Shown in pieces: positions 24,660 to 36,900 of a stretch of 45,353 bases of DNA. Source of the stretch: Trichinella spiralis (taxonomy: Eukaryota; Nematoda; Enoplea; Trichinellida; Trichinellidae); the NCBI GenBank assembly GCA_000181795.3, contig CM012954.1:11213103-11258455 (forward strand), given 5' to 3'. The position numbers and the translations under genes were made by a program. The number at the start of each line of letters is the position of its first letter. Within the stretch, counting starts at the first letter, position 1. The notes below the pieces were generated by a model. That model did not search any database and was not told where the DNA came from. It worked only from the letters and a program-made list of their open reading frames with translations.

Positions 24660-26545
24660 ATGCCGCATCTCTCTTGTCGGTTCTATGCAGACAAATATCC
24701 TCAAGTCGAAGATACCGTTGTCGTCACTGTACGGTCTATAGCTGAAATGGGTGCATATGTTAGCCTTCTGGAGTACAATAATATTGGTAACTTACTCTTT
24801 TTGAAGCTTGAAATTAATTTATTTTAATGCTCATTTCAAAAAATTCAACTACCCTACGACATTACCTAGTTAGCCAGAAGTCACTGTTCAACAACATTAC
24901 ATTCGTCATGGAATTGTATTTGAATACGCATTTCTAGACTTGTCTAAAACATTAGTTTATATTAATTATTTAGAATCAAGAATGAACTAAGCATACTTAT
25001 AGACTAGACATAACATATGATTCCATGATTATTGCAATTGATGTAAAGGCATTAGTTTGATTTTAGAAGGTATGATTTTGCTGAGTGAATTATCACGCCG
25101 TCGTATTCGATCAGTGAACAAGCTTATTCGTGTTGGGCGCAGTGAATGCGTCGTTGTCATTCGTGTTGATGAAGATAAAGGTAAGCTGTGAAACTTACTT
25201 GATTCTATCTAGTTCTCTTTATTTAACAAATTGAGATGGCAAATTGTTTGCTTCCATTTATCAATAGATATTATTCGTAAATTACGTCAGGTGATTTTTG
25301 CAAAAATACAGTATTTTGAGTCATTTAAGATCTCATTACAGTATGCTTTTTTTGATATTTTAACAAATCAAATTATCTTCACTGGATAAGTAATAGTTTG
25401 TTTAAAAATGTATAAAACCTCTAGGATATATTGATTTATCAAAACGAAGAGTATACACGAAAGATTTGATTGAATGTGAAGAACGATTTGCCAAAGCGAA
25501 AGCTGTGTACAGCATCTTACGTCACGTTGCCGATCAACTTGGTTATGATTCTGACAATCAACTTGAAGATTTATTAAATCGTACCGCATGGCACTTTGAC
25601 CGAAAATACAACAAAAAGGCAGCTTCGTATGAAGTATTTAAAAAAGCAGTCAAGTAAATATACGTTGATTTTTAAAACAACTGTATCGTTTTACAAATTA
25701 CCGTAAAAATGAGAAAAAAAATTTTTTAACAGTGACGAAAGCGTACTTGATGAATGTGATATTGACGACGCGACAAAAGAGAAAATATTAGAAAATATTC
25801 GTAAACGGCTTACCCCCCAGGCAGTGCGAATTCGAGCTGGTAAAGTAACCATCATTGACATTTCAGTTGGAAGTGATGATGCTTATCACACGTTGGTTCA
25901 GATGTCGAAGTGAGTTGTTTCGGCTATGATGGTATCGACGCTGTGAAAGCAGCGCTCTCTGAAGGTTTGAAATGTTCAACAGAAGAGATGCCAATCAAGG
26001 TAGAGTAGTAAATCTGAGAAAATTAATTTTCCATAAATATGAAATGATAAATTTTTTTTGGTTTGTTTTTTTTTAAATCATTACCATCAATTTCAACAGA
26101 TCAACCTCATCGCACCACCTCTGTATGTGGTGACGACGAGCACTTTCGAACGAACCGAAGGTTTGGCTGCAGTAAATGCAACACTGGAACGTATCCGTGA
26201 AAGCATTGAAAGCAACAATGGGCGCTTCAGAATCATATTAGCTGTAATTTTGTGCTGCAAAGCCGATGATCGATCATCTTGTTTTTTCTCTGTGTTCTTC
26301 TTCTCTTCATTTTCTTTCCCTTCAATTTTCAGCCTAAAGTGGTTACCGATTGGGATGAAGAAGATATTAAACGTAAATTGGAACTGCTGGAATTGGAAAG
26401 TGCCGAAGTGCCGGGCGACGATGATGATGAAGAAACCGAAGGGATGGTGGCTCCTGCAGGTCTGGACCGTCAGTATGACAAAGAGCAGCACAACGTAGTA
26501 CGAGAAAAAGACGAAGAAGAAGAAGCAGCTAGCGATGGTGATTGA
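24660..26545 (+). CDS. EIF2S1: Translation initiation factor eIF2 alpha subunit
   Basis: Seven exons, 24660-24786, 25067-25180, 25425-25653, 25733-25839, 25902-25999, 26100-26243 and 26333-26545, encode 343 residues; human has 315. eIF2-alpha is the regulatory subunit of the GTP-binding factor that brings Met-tRNAi to the ribosome. The S1 domain is at about residues 15-90, and the stress-kinase target serine sits in [12 protein letters not shown] (Ser52 counting the initiator, the classical Ser51). Then come [19 protein letters not shown], the [10 protein letters not shown] helical domain and the C-terminal domain ([17 protein letters not shown]-like PKVVTDWD). The acidic tail is longer than usual. 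The 62-base intron at 25840-25901 stays open almost throughout, so a naive frame runs through it; removing it restores [13 protein letters not shown]. The ATG is 19 bases after a TGCATTTCAG acceptor. Confidence 0.95.
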
Positions 26546-26676
26546 AAAATTCAAAAGTTATCCTAATTGATTAAGTTATTGTAATTATCACTGAATGAAA
26601 GAAAAAGAAATTAAAAGTTTAAAAATGAGAATGTTTATTATTTGTAAAAAACAAACTGTAGCGACGGAATCAACAA

Positions 26677-27356
26677 TCAGAAACGTTCCAAACTTCGAGA
26701 AGCAATAGATCGCAAAGAACCGTATACTTTTGACGGAGGTCTGCCTTAAAAAGTTCCAATTTAAAAAAGCAGCAAAAAAAAGGAAATTTTAAATACAACA
26801 AACCTAAAATTAAACTACAAATCGCGTTGCGTGCGAATCGTATATTCTGATAAGAACCGAGGATGTGAATTTTACTGTCGGCAACGACAATCCGAGTTTT
26901 GGTCACGTTCTCAATGGTGAACTTGGTTCGACCATCCTTGCCAACAAGGCGACCAATAGCCCTGGACAAATGGTCCCCTTTCAACGGCTTGACGTCGTTG
27001 ATTTCGAACGACTCGACGAACAGATCGTCCAAACGAACCAACGCCAGGGCGTCTTCGACGCCGAATCCCAGCACGAACGCTTTGACAAAGTCGGCAGCCT
27101 TTTGCAAATTATTCAAATCCTCGGTTTCAGGACTGCGTCGAATTTCCACATCCCGCTTGCGGATGTTGAAGCGGATCTGCAATTTCAAATGCTCCACTAT
27201 GGGCGTGTAGATTTTCGGCCAGTTTTCCTTCAACGGATTGAAACGATGCGCCGGAACAGAAACTCGGCGATACTCGTCCGTCTTGAGCTTCTTGTTCAAA
27301 CGCTTCTTCTTCCTTTTCTCTCTATTTCCACTGGTCACTTCTTCCATCGGTTCCAT
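26677..27356 (-). CDS. PNO1: Ribosome assembly factor PNO1 (Dim2), KH-domain RNA-binding protein
   Basis: Two exons, 26804-27356 and 26677-26744, encode 206 residues (human 252, with a longer N-terminus). PNO1 binds near the 3' end of pre-18S rRNA and holds back the NOB1 nuclease until late 40S maturation in the cytoplasm. The family blocks are nearly identical to human: [59 protein letters not shown], the KH core [17 protein letters not shown], and the C-terminal [20 protein letters not shown]. The last exon is recovered only by removing a 59-base intron after LILG. A Lys/Arg-rich stretch near residue 15 could act in nucleolar targeting. The ATG is 5 bases after a splice acceptor. The gene converges on eIF2-alpha with 131 bases between stop codons. 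Confidence 0.95.
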
Positions 27357-27577
27357 ATCTACTTTTAAAAAAACAAATAAAAACAGCTGAAAACAATTCA
27401 TTCAAAGTAATATATAATTTCGATCAAACATCGATCTGAATTTTATCTTAAAACCAATGCACAATCGTTATTTGCTCTTCCTTTTTATTATATCCATATT
27501 TAACACGTTTCATGAAGTTATTCATATTGCCAAATGATTGTTTGAAGCATTAAGCAGAAGAAGCAAACAGAAAAAAA

Positions 27578-29260
27578 TTACACCATTTTGTTGAGCAAGT
27601 GGGTCTCCTCTTCAGCGCACATCAACAAGACACTGATCGCTTTAAACATGTGCATACATACGATTGCGTTGATTTTTCGTACCAATGACTTGAATGATTA
27701 TACATTTTTGAAATATTCATAATTGACAATCTGTGAAGATCGACCCAACTTTTCCTCAAGTGTTTTCATCTTGGACTCTAATTCAGATATTGTATTCTTA
27801 AAATGCCACTCTCGGAAGGCAAAATTTCGTTCCAAGTTTCGACTGTAAAGTGCCAATCGCTTTCTTTCTTTCCGTAACGTGACCAATTCATGCTCTTTTC
27901 TAGACAATTTTTCCAAACAGTGCAACGTTGGATAAGAAGCTTCTCTGCCATTGCTCAATCGACCAATATGATCCACGGTAGAGCATTCACTACTCGGTTA
28001 GGTGGTTGGATTTTCATTCACCACTGACTTGTTATAATGGTGTTGTAATTCTTTCTAATGAACGTATACGTTGCTTTTCCAATTCCATTTCCATCATTTG
28101 CAACCGTTCTCAAAACTGCGTCTGTCATTCTTCCGCTATGATGCAGAAATTTTTTCCATTTCACGCATCAAAATTTCATACCCTTTCAACTTCAACTGAT
28201 CTTTCGAATCTTCATTCAACTTTTCATCTGGGCATTCACTTTCACGCTGTAATTATATTTTAAAAATTAAAAACCAAACACACAAACACACATATATATT
28301 CTAACCTTGGAATTGGTAATCTTCCATAGTTTTCAGTTTCAGAAACTGAATCTTCTTTTTCTTCGCAACTTCCTTCTCCGTTCCTCTTCCAACTGCTTTT
28401 TGATCAAATTTGAATTTGAAAAGCGCCAAGCACTGTGGTCAGTTCGGCAATTTTCTTCTCATGAGTAGCTATACGAGGATAACATTCCTCATTCCTGCTC
28501 AAACTAAAAACTGCTAAAAGTAAACAATTATTCAAAATGCATCCTTACAATCTCAAACTTACATCTTAAATTCGTTTCAATCCTTTAAAATGACCATTCA
28601 TTAAAATACAATTTAAAATTGATTAACAACAAAAAAACGCACTATTTCTAAATGATCGAATATAAAAGTAAAATCAAAATTATGCCCCAGTAAAACAGAA
28701 ATTTATTTACAATTTAAATGCTAAACAGCATCACAATAAACAGATCAAAAATCACAATTTAATAATAAAGGAGAAAAATGTTTCACGCGCTGTGTTACCT
28801 GAATTTCAAACAATTGTCGACGTAATGTTTCTGTTTCTTTTCGCAAAGTTTCAAATTTCTTTGACAATATCTCGTGTCGTTTCTCTTTTTCCAGAATAAG
28901 CAATCGTAATTTTTAAGTCTGAAAATAAAATTTTTTAATAACTTTAAACTAATTCCAGGGGAAGAGAATTCACTTCTGGATTGGAAACATTTTGCGGTTC
29001 ATGTTCCGAACTGGATTGGAATAACCATGACTGTTTCGAAAACTTTCAACGCTTTCCTCAGCTAAACAAACAAACAAATATATTAAATTACCAAAACAAT
29101 CAAAACCTCAACCTCTGCAAAACGTCCTTCATACTGTGTCGCCTGCTTGTCCACTTTTCAACACTTGCCCAATTGACGAGACCTGTATGCAATGGCACCT
29201 GTACGAAATTACACAAAGCCACGCAAATTTCACTTAGAATCTTCTAATTTCAATTCGTAT
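27578..29260 (-). pseudogene. GOLGA1: Relic of a GRIP-domain golgin (golgin-97-like)
   Basis: A string of coiled-coil coding segments on the - strand ends in a GRIP-like Golgi-targeting domain: IVNYEYFKNV, then after an in-frame stop FKAISVLLMCAEEETHLL, which parallels the golgin-97 segments EYLKHV and IKAVSVLLNFSQEEE. Upstream pieces include LILEKEKRHEIL (about 28800-28905, with a good donor), HEKKIAEL (about 28440-28490), GYEILMREMEKISAS (about 28150-28260, after a good acceptor) and the coiled coil at 27698-27976. The pieces lie in different frames with several stops between them, while splice sites survive, so this looks like an unprocessed, decayed gene. GRIP golgins tether vesicles at the trans-Golgi. 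GCC88 is a less good match. Heavy local sequence error is the alternative. Confidence 0.6.
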
Positions 29261-30168
29261 AATATCTTTTCAAAAATCCTAAAATCATCGATTACAATAA
29301 AATTATGATAATACAATAGAATAAAAAATATAAGATAAGAGAAAATACAGTAAAAACAGTATCACACAAATGTGCCACACACAAAATTAAAAACAAAAAT
29401 AACATCACAGTAAAATTACAGGCTGAATTTAAAAAAATTGTTCGGCACAACATAAAAAAATAAAAGTATTTTTTGTTTAATTAAATTTGATCATTTTATT
29501 TAAATACTCTGACATAAATAACTTATATTACTATTAAACGAAATGACACAATGTCAGCGTAGGGCATATGTTTGTTCCATCTTTCAGCTACTTGGCAAAG
29601 ATTAATAAATTTAATTCACATAAAATTATCAAGCATTAAGCTTCAAACAATTCTTATCAAATCATAATAATCAACTCACCAGACAGACAATTCACATCAA
29701 ACAACTATCATACAGTATGAACAAAGAAGCAGATAATCAAGGTTAAAGATGATAAATGAAGTCATTATTTAAAGTTTATAATTAAAATTTCAGTTTATAT
29801 AGCATCATAACTTTTAATTTGTATATGGAAATTATTATAGGTTAAAATATTTTACATTATTTAGTCTTTCTCATCTTCATTAAATATTGTGCTTTTTGTA
29901 GTATTATCTTTTCCATATTGCACCATAATGATGGATTAAATGTTATTTAATAGTCAATTGTTGTTAAAGTTTGCAAAATTCATGCTTTAATAAAAACCAT
30001 ATTGAGCAGTAGCAGAAAATTGATTCAATAATGGTGTACATTTATGAAATGAAACTCAAACGCGTACACTAGGTAATTTAACTTGATTTTAAATAAACAA
30101 TTTAAAATTTACTTAGAGATTTTATTTGATCCGTTAGCTTTCATCAACACTACTTTGTGACGATTTAA
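29261..30168. other. AT-rich intergenic region
   Basis: About 900 bases of AT-rich sequence between the golgin relic and the + strand gene at 30.2 kb. The N-terminal end of the golgin was not found here. No coding frame or repeat is evident. Confidence 0.5.
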
Positions 30169-30222
30169 TGGGCTTTTTTTTCTATTTCAATCATTGAGCA
30201 ACAGCAGCAGCAGCAGCAATCG

Positions 30223-30815
30223 ATGGTCAGCATACTACTACGTACAGCCGATGATGATTTGAGCGCCATCTATTTGCTTCAACGTATCTTGCATGCAACA
30301 GTAGAAGCAATTGCTTTGAGACGAAGCCGACTTGTAAGCCGGCTCAACGAGATGACCATCCAACGGATGGAACTGCTTCGACAAACTCTGCCCTTCGGAC
30401 GTTGCTTATGGTCGGCAAAGCCGAAGCGAAAGCAGCTAAACGATAACGATACTACTCCAATAGCAACAACGAGACGATGGAATGCCAATGGAAAAGCTGG
30501 CGATGATAAAGCGTCGGTTGAAGATTTGGCTAATTGCAACGTGATCCAAGAATCGCAGATTCAAGCCAAAGTTGACGATTCAACATTTGTTGACCGAATT
30601 TTGACGCTTTTCCATTTGCTTCAGAACAAAATTACCGAGTATGTATGTAAATTGAATTTTGATTTTCCATTATAAAGCAAGCAAGCAAGTTATTAATTGT
30701 TGAATGATGCAGTAAATGTATTTCTTGTTCAACACAATTATGTAGAATAGTCGTACTTGGGATCAATTTTACACCAGATGAAGTTGTATCAGTGTCGAAT
30801 TGTTGGTTTAGTTAA
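30223..30815 (+). CDS. Unrecognised protein, two exons
   Basis: I do not recognise this gene. The first part is open from about 30169 and runs through a short glutamine run to a canonical donor at 30638. A second exon at 30713-30815, after ATGATGCAG, continues in phase and ends LGINFTPDEVVSVSNCW then a stop. From the ATG at 30223 this gives 172 residues, with a helical N-terminal half (YLLQRILHATVEAIALRRSRL, shown in part by its heptad-like leucines), a basic linker and a charged C-terminal half. Base composition is clearly higher in G+C than the flanks, as in other exons here. An upstream exon could supply a different start, since the frame is open before the ATG. No membrane span or known motif is seen. 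Confidence 0.5.
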
Positions 30816-32179
30816 ATTAACTAAATAATAGAATTGTAAATGAACGACAACAAAGCATAATCTTCCATGTTGTAAATTATTGCGTAAACTGAGCTTGTTA
30901 TAAAATAAAAACGTGTGAAATCAATAAAAGAATTCCAATCTCTTCAATCGGTACTAACATGACAGCCAGGTAATTTAGGAATACAAATCTGACAGCAGGA
31001 AGACTAGCATTTTCCATTAATAAGCTCAGCATTGTTAAAAATAATTTTTAGATATTTTTTCACATTTCTGCATTCATCCAAATCATGATGGAATAATAAG
31101 TTTTATAAATTCACAAACTTTTCAAATGAATATTTCAAATGGGTTGGTTTTCATTTGAATTGGTCCACTTCAATTTTTTAACAAAAATGTTGCCAGATGG
31201 CAAAGTCAGAGTATTTATTTATATTCAAAAGAAAAAAAACCGATCGTTAATTCCAATTTTAAATTAACTTTTTTTTTGAAAAAAATTGCCCTGCATTTTA
31301 CCGAGTGCAAAAATTTTTGATTGACAAACACATGTTACGTCTGTTTGCATAAGCAAAACAAATCTACTATTTCAGCATGGAATTGATGAGCAAATTTTGC
31401 AGATATTTGAAATGTGAAATTTTCCATGTCAACGCATCCGCTGCATGAAATTACTGAATGCACGTTATTCGGAAATACTTTTATAACAGTTGCGGAAATT
31501 CAATAATTTATTCAAAATGAACATTATAATTGAAAAGAAACTGATAAAATGAACATTTTAATCTAAAAAAAAATATATATATATACGGTTGTCATTGAAT
31601 ATACATCTATACATCCAATTTCAACTGTTCAACTTTTGTATAAGTATTCTACAGTAAATTTTTCAAATTTAACATTACAGTATAGATGAAACTGTATTAT
31701 ATTATATAATTACAGTAAATACAGTATTATATAAATAATGGAGAAAAGTAAAAAGCGTGAAAGTATTTTCAGTAGAAACTGTATAAAAATTTATGACCAT
31801 CGATCGTATTTTTTATTTTGGAAACACCTTTCTTCTCGTTTGTCATTAGAGAAAAACAAAATTTGCGTAATCTTCTTTGCTGAATGATTTTTTTCTTGTC
31901 GTTTAAATTTAAACAGCTTCACGTTGAACAACAGGCTGCTACAATTTTCACTTTTAATTTTCAACTGAATAATCAAAACTCGTCAATCCAAGTTGACACT
32001 TGAAGAAGTCGAGTGGACATTGATTTATTCTTTTTGTAATGAATAACCAAATGAGTGGTTGATTTGAAACGCATCACTGAGAACGAGAGCCATCAATCTT
32101 TATCGATCAATTTAAATCATGCTCGATAAATTTTTACTGAAACATTTAACCCTTCAGTTTTTTCTTCTTCTAAATTCAG
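30816..32179. other. AT-rich intergenic region upstream of SETD9
   Basis: About 1.36 kb. It includes AATAAA near 30905, which may end the preceding gene, and TA-rich stretches at 31570-31585 and 31675-31735 where a TACAGTA-type heptamer recurs. A pyrimidine-rich stretch at 32155-32179 ends in the SETD9 acceptor. No gene is seen. Confidence 0.5.
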
Positions 32180-33381
32180 ATGGTGTTAAATCAATTTTCA
32201 TATTCTCGATTAATCATTATTCATTATTATTATTTTGTTATGATGGAAAAATTCATTCATTTGTTTGATATATATTTTTATGATGCTTTTGAGAATAAAA
32301 AAAACAAAGAGAAATTGTGTATTTTAAGCAAATTCGAAACATTCGGCACTGATAAACTTCAACAAGCTGCTGAAGAAGCAATTTACGAAGCATTTGGATT
32401 CAGCATTAAAAAGTGCAATGAAAGTGTGTTTGTGAACAAAGGCAAAATTTATCCCAATCAAATAGTTTGCATTTATCCTGGTAAGTAAGATTTATTTGCA
32501 CATTGTACGTTTACTCGACATTGTATTCATTAAAAAATGAATTATTAACCAAATATTATGTTTTTTTAAACACAAATATTTATTTGTGTTGTTTCATTAG
32601 GGAAATAATTGTTGAGGACATGACTGGTACAAACAAGAATGTAAAAATTGTTGTTCATTTTGTGAATTTTCCAAAACAATCATGTCATGAATTGTATTAT
32701 TATGTCATGCATGAAAAAAAAGTTCTCAACAAAATTCAAAATGAGTTTAATGTGAAAATTTATGAATTTACAATATTTATCAATTGAATAATAGGTACTG
32801 TATACAGTCCACAACAAACAAGATTATGCACAAGTTGCAACAAAAAATACGTATACATGTGTCAAGATGGAACGTTGGTCGACGCAAATGATACAGGTGT
32901 CGCCAGACTCATTTACAAGTAAAAAAATATACACAGAAACATGAGTGGGAATTTATTGCGGTTTTCATTTACTCTTTTTGAAGATCTTGCACATACAGAG
33001 ATAGACATTCGGATTCGTTTTACAACGACATGACTTGGATGTCCTCATCTCCGGTGAATCCACTAGCTGTTGGACAATATGTGGAATACGGTAAAGGGTA
33101 TATTTATTTAAATTTAGCATTGAACAAGCACGGCAACTCTGCTTGTAGATTGCAATGGTATAAATGTACAAGCGAAAGAATTGGATTTGGAATTGAACAA
33201 CTTGGAAGGTGGATTGAGGAAATTTTTGCCTATTCTTCGCTATTTCAACTGCAGCAACCGAAATAAGCAGAACAACGTGATTCGTGTTGTAGTTTTCGTT
33301 TCGACCAAAACAATCTCAGCCGGTGAAAAGTTGAAGTGCGCTTTCAAGACAAAATCCGCTGAAAACAACATCAGAAGCTGA
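32180..33381 (+). CDS. SETD9: SET domain-containing protein 9 homologue, altered active site
   Basis: Four exons, 32180-32480, 32795-32918, 32984-33090 and 33149-33381, encode 254 residues (human SETD9 299). Matching blocks run in order: AIYEAFGFSIKKC, SVFVNKG, VCIYPGTVYS, CQDGTLVDANDTGVARLIYKS (trimmed here to its core DGTLVDANDTG), TWMSSSPVNPLAVGQYV and RVVVFVSTKTISAGEKL. Joins are phase 1, 2 and 1 and restore PGTVY, YKSC and EYDCNG. SETD9 is a poorly characterised SET protein. Two expected catalytic positions differ: the Asn-rich segment after GQYV (human VNNCSND) reads VEYDCNG, and the C-terminal SNY motif tyrosine is a phenylalanine (CAFK). The acceptor directly abuts the first ATG; a later Met pair at about 32240 is an alternative start. 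Confidence 0.85.
32600..32787 (+). other. Open stretch inside SETD9 intron 1
   Basis: The 314-base first intron of SETD9 contains an open frame of about 62 codons with acceptor-like GTTTCATTAG before it and a stop at its end. The peptide (VKIVVHFVNFPKQSCHELYYYVM in part, quoted by its core IVVHFVNFPKQSCHEL) looks less random than the surroundings. Its frame does not fit exon 1 through that acceptor. It may be an alternative exon, a remnant or chance; I recognise no family. Confidence 0.25.
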
Positions 33382-33978
33382 AAAGCTGACAACATGCACA
33401 ATTTTGTGTTTGAGAATTGTTTCACTTTGAACATTGTGACCATGGAAGAAAAGTTGAAGAAACCATTTTCCGCACCTGAAGATATTTAAATTTATTTCAA
33501 TTGCTCCAAGTGAATATTAAATTAAATTTTAAAAAATAATATAAAACATATATATATATTTATTTATTTATTCCAATATATATTTATATATTTTTAACTG
33601 CATGATGAAATGAAGACTTGAAAATCAAGTATGCATAAAATTTTCAATGTTCATTTTAAAGTATTAGCTGTGATTTGGTTTCCATTTTTGGGATGAACTC
33701 TGGCTCTTCTGATTGGAATTTTCGAATCATTTCAACGTGTCAAAATCTATCAAACTCAGGCTCATAGTAAAAACAACAACAACAACAACAGTAATAATAA
33801 TAATAACAAGAACAGCAATAGTAACAGTAATTATCCCCCTCCCCAGCTCTCAAAAAAAGCACAGAATAGTTTCATTCCATCCTCTTGAAAAAACCATCAT
33901 CAGCGTTCAATTTTCAAACATTAAGCATAATGGCATAATTTCAAATTTTCAAAAATAATAACAAGAATAATAAATACT
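33382..33978. other. Convergent 3' region, SETD9 / ENTPD
   Basis: About 600 bases holding the 3' UTRs of two converging genes. AAC and AAT repeats lie at 33772-33806. No coding feature. Confidence 0.55.
33772..33806. repeat. (AAC)n(AAT)n compound microsatellite
   Basis: Tandem AAC units pass directly into TAA/AAT units. Confidence 0.8.
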
Positions 33979-36900
33979 TCAGTGGAATTTTCGATACAAT
34001 GCAAAAATAATAAAAACACAACCAACAATAAAAACTATGCAACAAATTGTCGTGATTAATGAAAACTCAATCAGACCAATGTGTTCTATGGGCTGTTCTT
34101 CGGGAAGTTGGTTTGTGGCGTTCAGCATGAATCCCAATGTCCAGCCAATTTCAGTCGAATCAATCTACAAAATTTGCATTAGAAACAAAACCACTCGAAC
34201 AATTAATTAATGAATAATCACGATTGATGAAAATTTTCACTCACTTCGTTAACAAATTCAATTTCTTGAATTTGAGCATCAGAAAAATGATAAGCATCTT
34301 TGAACAACGTCAACGAATAGAGACCAGTGAAACAATAGGTGGACAGGAAAGTTTTTTTGTACGGATACGCGGCCGCTTCGATGGATGACCAAGATTTTTC
34401 ACAATAATTTTGCACATTTTCAAAAAATTTGTTATAACTACAACCGGATGTACAGTTGAAAAATTTGGCAGTCCAATACATGCCAGAAAATGCCTAATAA
34501 AATGATAATAAATTGTCCTTATTTGCCGTGCAATGCAATTAATCAAATTCACCATGAATTTTCCTCGTGGTTTTGGAATTTTCGCTTTTTTAACTGAACA
34601 AGCCGAAGTGTCGAGCATGTAACGGATTTTCTTCAAACAAGAGTGCGGATCAGAAGAACCACGAAATACATAATTCGGCAAAACATTCTAAATATTCAAC
34701 AGCTGAATATAAAAACAACACAAATAAACAAACAAACATTTGGTTTTTGGTTAAGTGAACACGGCATCAAAAAAATTTGTTCACTCGTCACGTTCAGGGT
34801 GTAATTGAGTGGCAAACAGGGATGTAGCGGCTGTTGATTTGCCGTGTCCTCCTGTTGGGATGAGTTAATTTATGCGAAACAGATTTAAATAAATAAATAA
34901 ATAAATAGCAACAACAATTTACTGCAACAATTTGAGCTTGAATAATTCGTTGTACTTCGTTCACACCACAGCACAAGTAACTGTCAACAAACAGATTGTA
35001 CGTTTCACCAAACAACTTCAACGAGTAATTACGTTCGGTAAATTCACTGCTATTTATCTTAAAGTGTGCATAAATAAATAAATAAATAAAATACTATCAA
35101 AATTTGAACAATTTCAATGCAATATATATACTTCAAATATGATCTGCGTTGACGCACCGCCCAAATCCATAGCTCCAATTGTCAATGGTCGAATGTCATT
35201 TAATTTTGAGGCACTCTGAATCAAATCAAATCAATTAAACAGAAGAAACCATAGCTTTGGAAACAATTAAATGATAAAAAAATAAAAATATTAATAGTAT
35301 TTACGTTCATTAAACGATGACTGAGAAAGTTCAACGTTATCCAACCGTAAATACCTTCATCAATACCACTTATGATACTGGCATTTTTGAAAAGAAAATT
35401 ATACGAATGCATTGTATTGCTGACAGCATTTATTATTTTACAGCTGCTCAAAGGATCACGAATTCTGAAAAAACAATGATATGAAACTTTATGCACAACA
35501 ACAACAACAACAAATATATAAATTACTCGAGAATACGCATGCCAGCCGTGGCTGCTAAATACATCGCTGTCGCAGAATGTCGCTTGGAAGGTACAGTAGC
35601 GGATGCATTGTTGAGGCAAAATATCAAAGAATTGCCTGCATCTGTAGGATTGTCAGTAAACGAAGATATTCCATCTTCTATAAAACAAAATAGAAATATG
35701 CAATCAAACGTTGACCCTGTTGAACATAATAATTATAAAGTAAGCAGATCAAATAAAGTAATTATAGATTGAAATAATTTTTTCTTCATTAATACAACAC
35801 ACAATTTACCTGTTGAGCAAGACGGTGCGTACTGTTTTATGACGCCAGTTTTATTTTTTCTCCCATTCCATGTGTATATGTATAAACCAGAATGACTAGA
35901 GCCGGCATCAATTATGATACCAAACTATAAAAAAACATGAAATAGACGGGGAAAAAATTAATAATTGAACGCACTTCGTCTGGAAGATCGCCAGATAATG
36001 CGAACAGTACAGATACAGCAGTCAGTCCGACCAAACTGATCAGCAGTGCCACAGAACCAAGCCACCACCAACTATTACGACTGCGACTGCTATCTTCACC
36101 TATGAAAAAATTATGAATAATATACATTGTGCCACTCTTATAATTGCTTGTATATGCATGTAATAGATGTTTTTTAAGGAAAAAAGTTTAAAAGTGATCA
36201 ATTGAATAATAATAATCGGTACGCCTTACCCTGCAATACCATAGATTTGACTTTTTCATTGACATTGAATTGGTGAACAAAAGACATAGCTTATTAATCG
36301 GCAATGCTTTTAATGAGTAGCAGGTATAAAGCGTGTAAGCTTATTTTAAATGTTTCACAAAACTGGAAAATTGGCTAGCTATGACAATAATAAATCATAA
36401 TTTTATATACCAATCATGCGGGATCATTTTTCCCAAAATCAAACAACTGTTATACGATTGTTGATTATTGTCCACTGGCAAAATTGAACTGTTTTACTTT
36501 TATTAAAGCTGGAAAAAATACAGGAGAAAAATAAAAGTGAATATTTCCAATCAATCAATCAGCTAACAACATTTTTCACACGCTAAAAGGCAGTGACTGT
36601 TGTTGAAACCAGTAGGCTAAATGCTGAATATGACTTTCTGAATGTCGAAGTGCAACTCATTCACCAAAGTCAACATCATCAATGGGGAACAATGTTCAAT
36701 TTAACAAAACTTGACGTACAAATTATGAATAATAATAATAATAATAATAGTTTTTATTTTCTTAATAAACCATATCGCTTATTCCACTTGAAAGTTATTG
36801 GACAATTTAATTTGACAACAATAATAGTCAACTGTTCTCATTGAAAATCCAATGCCAATAAATAATTTCTGGTTTTAATCTTCTACAACCGGGTTGTAAG

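Noticed and set aside
27578-29260. Reassigned stop codons, suggested by TGA at plausible Trp positions in the golgin relic
   Set aside because: Intact genes here (MAN1-like, eIF2-alpha, PNO1, SETD9) end in TGA, and the relic also has TAA, TAG and frame changes.
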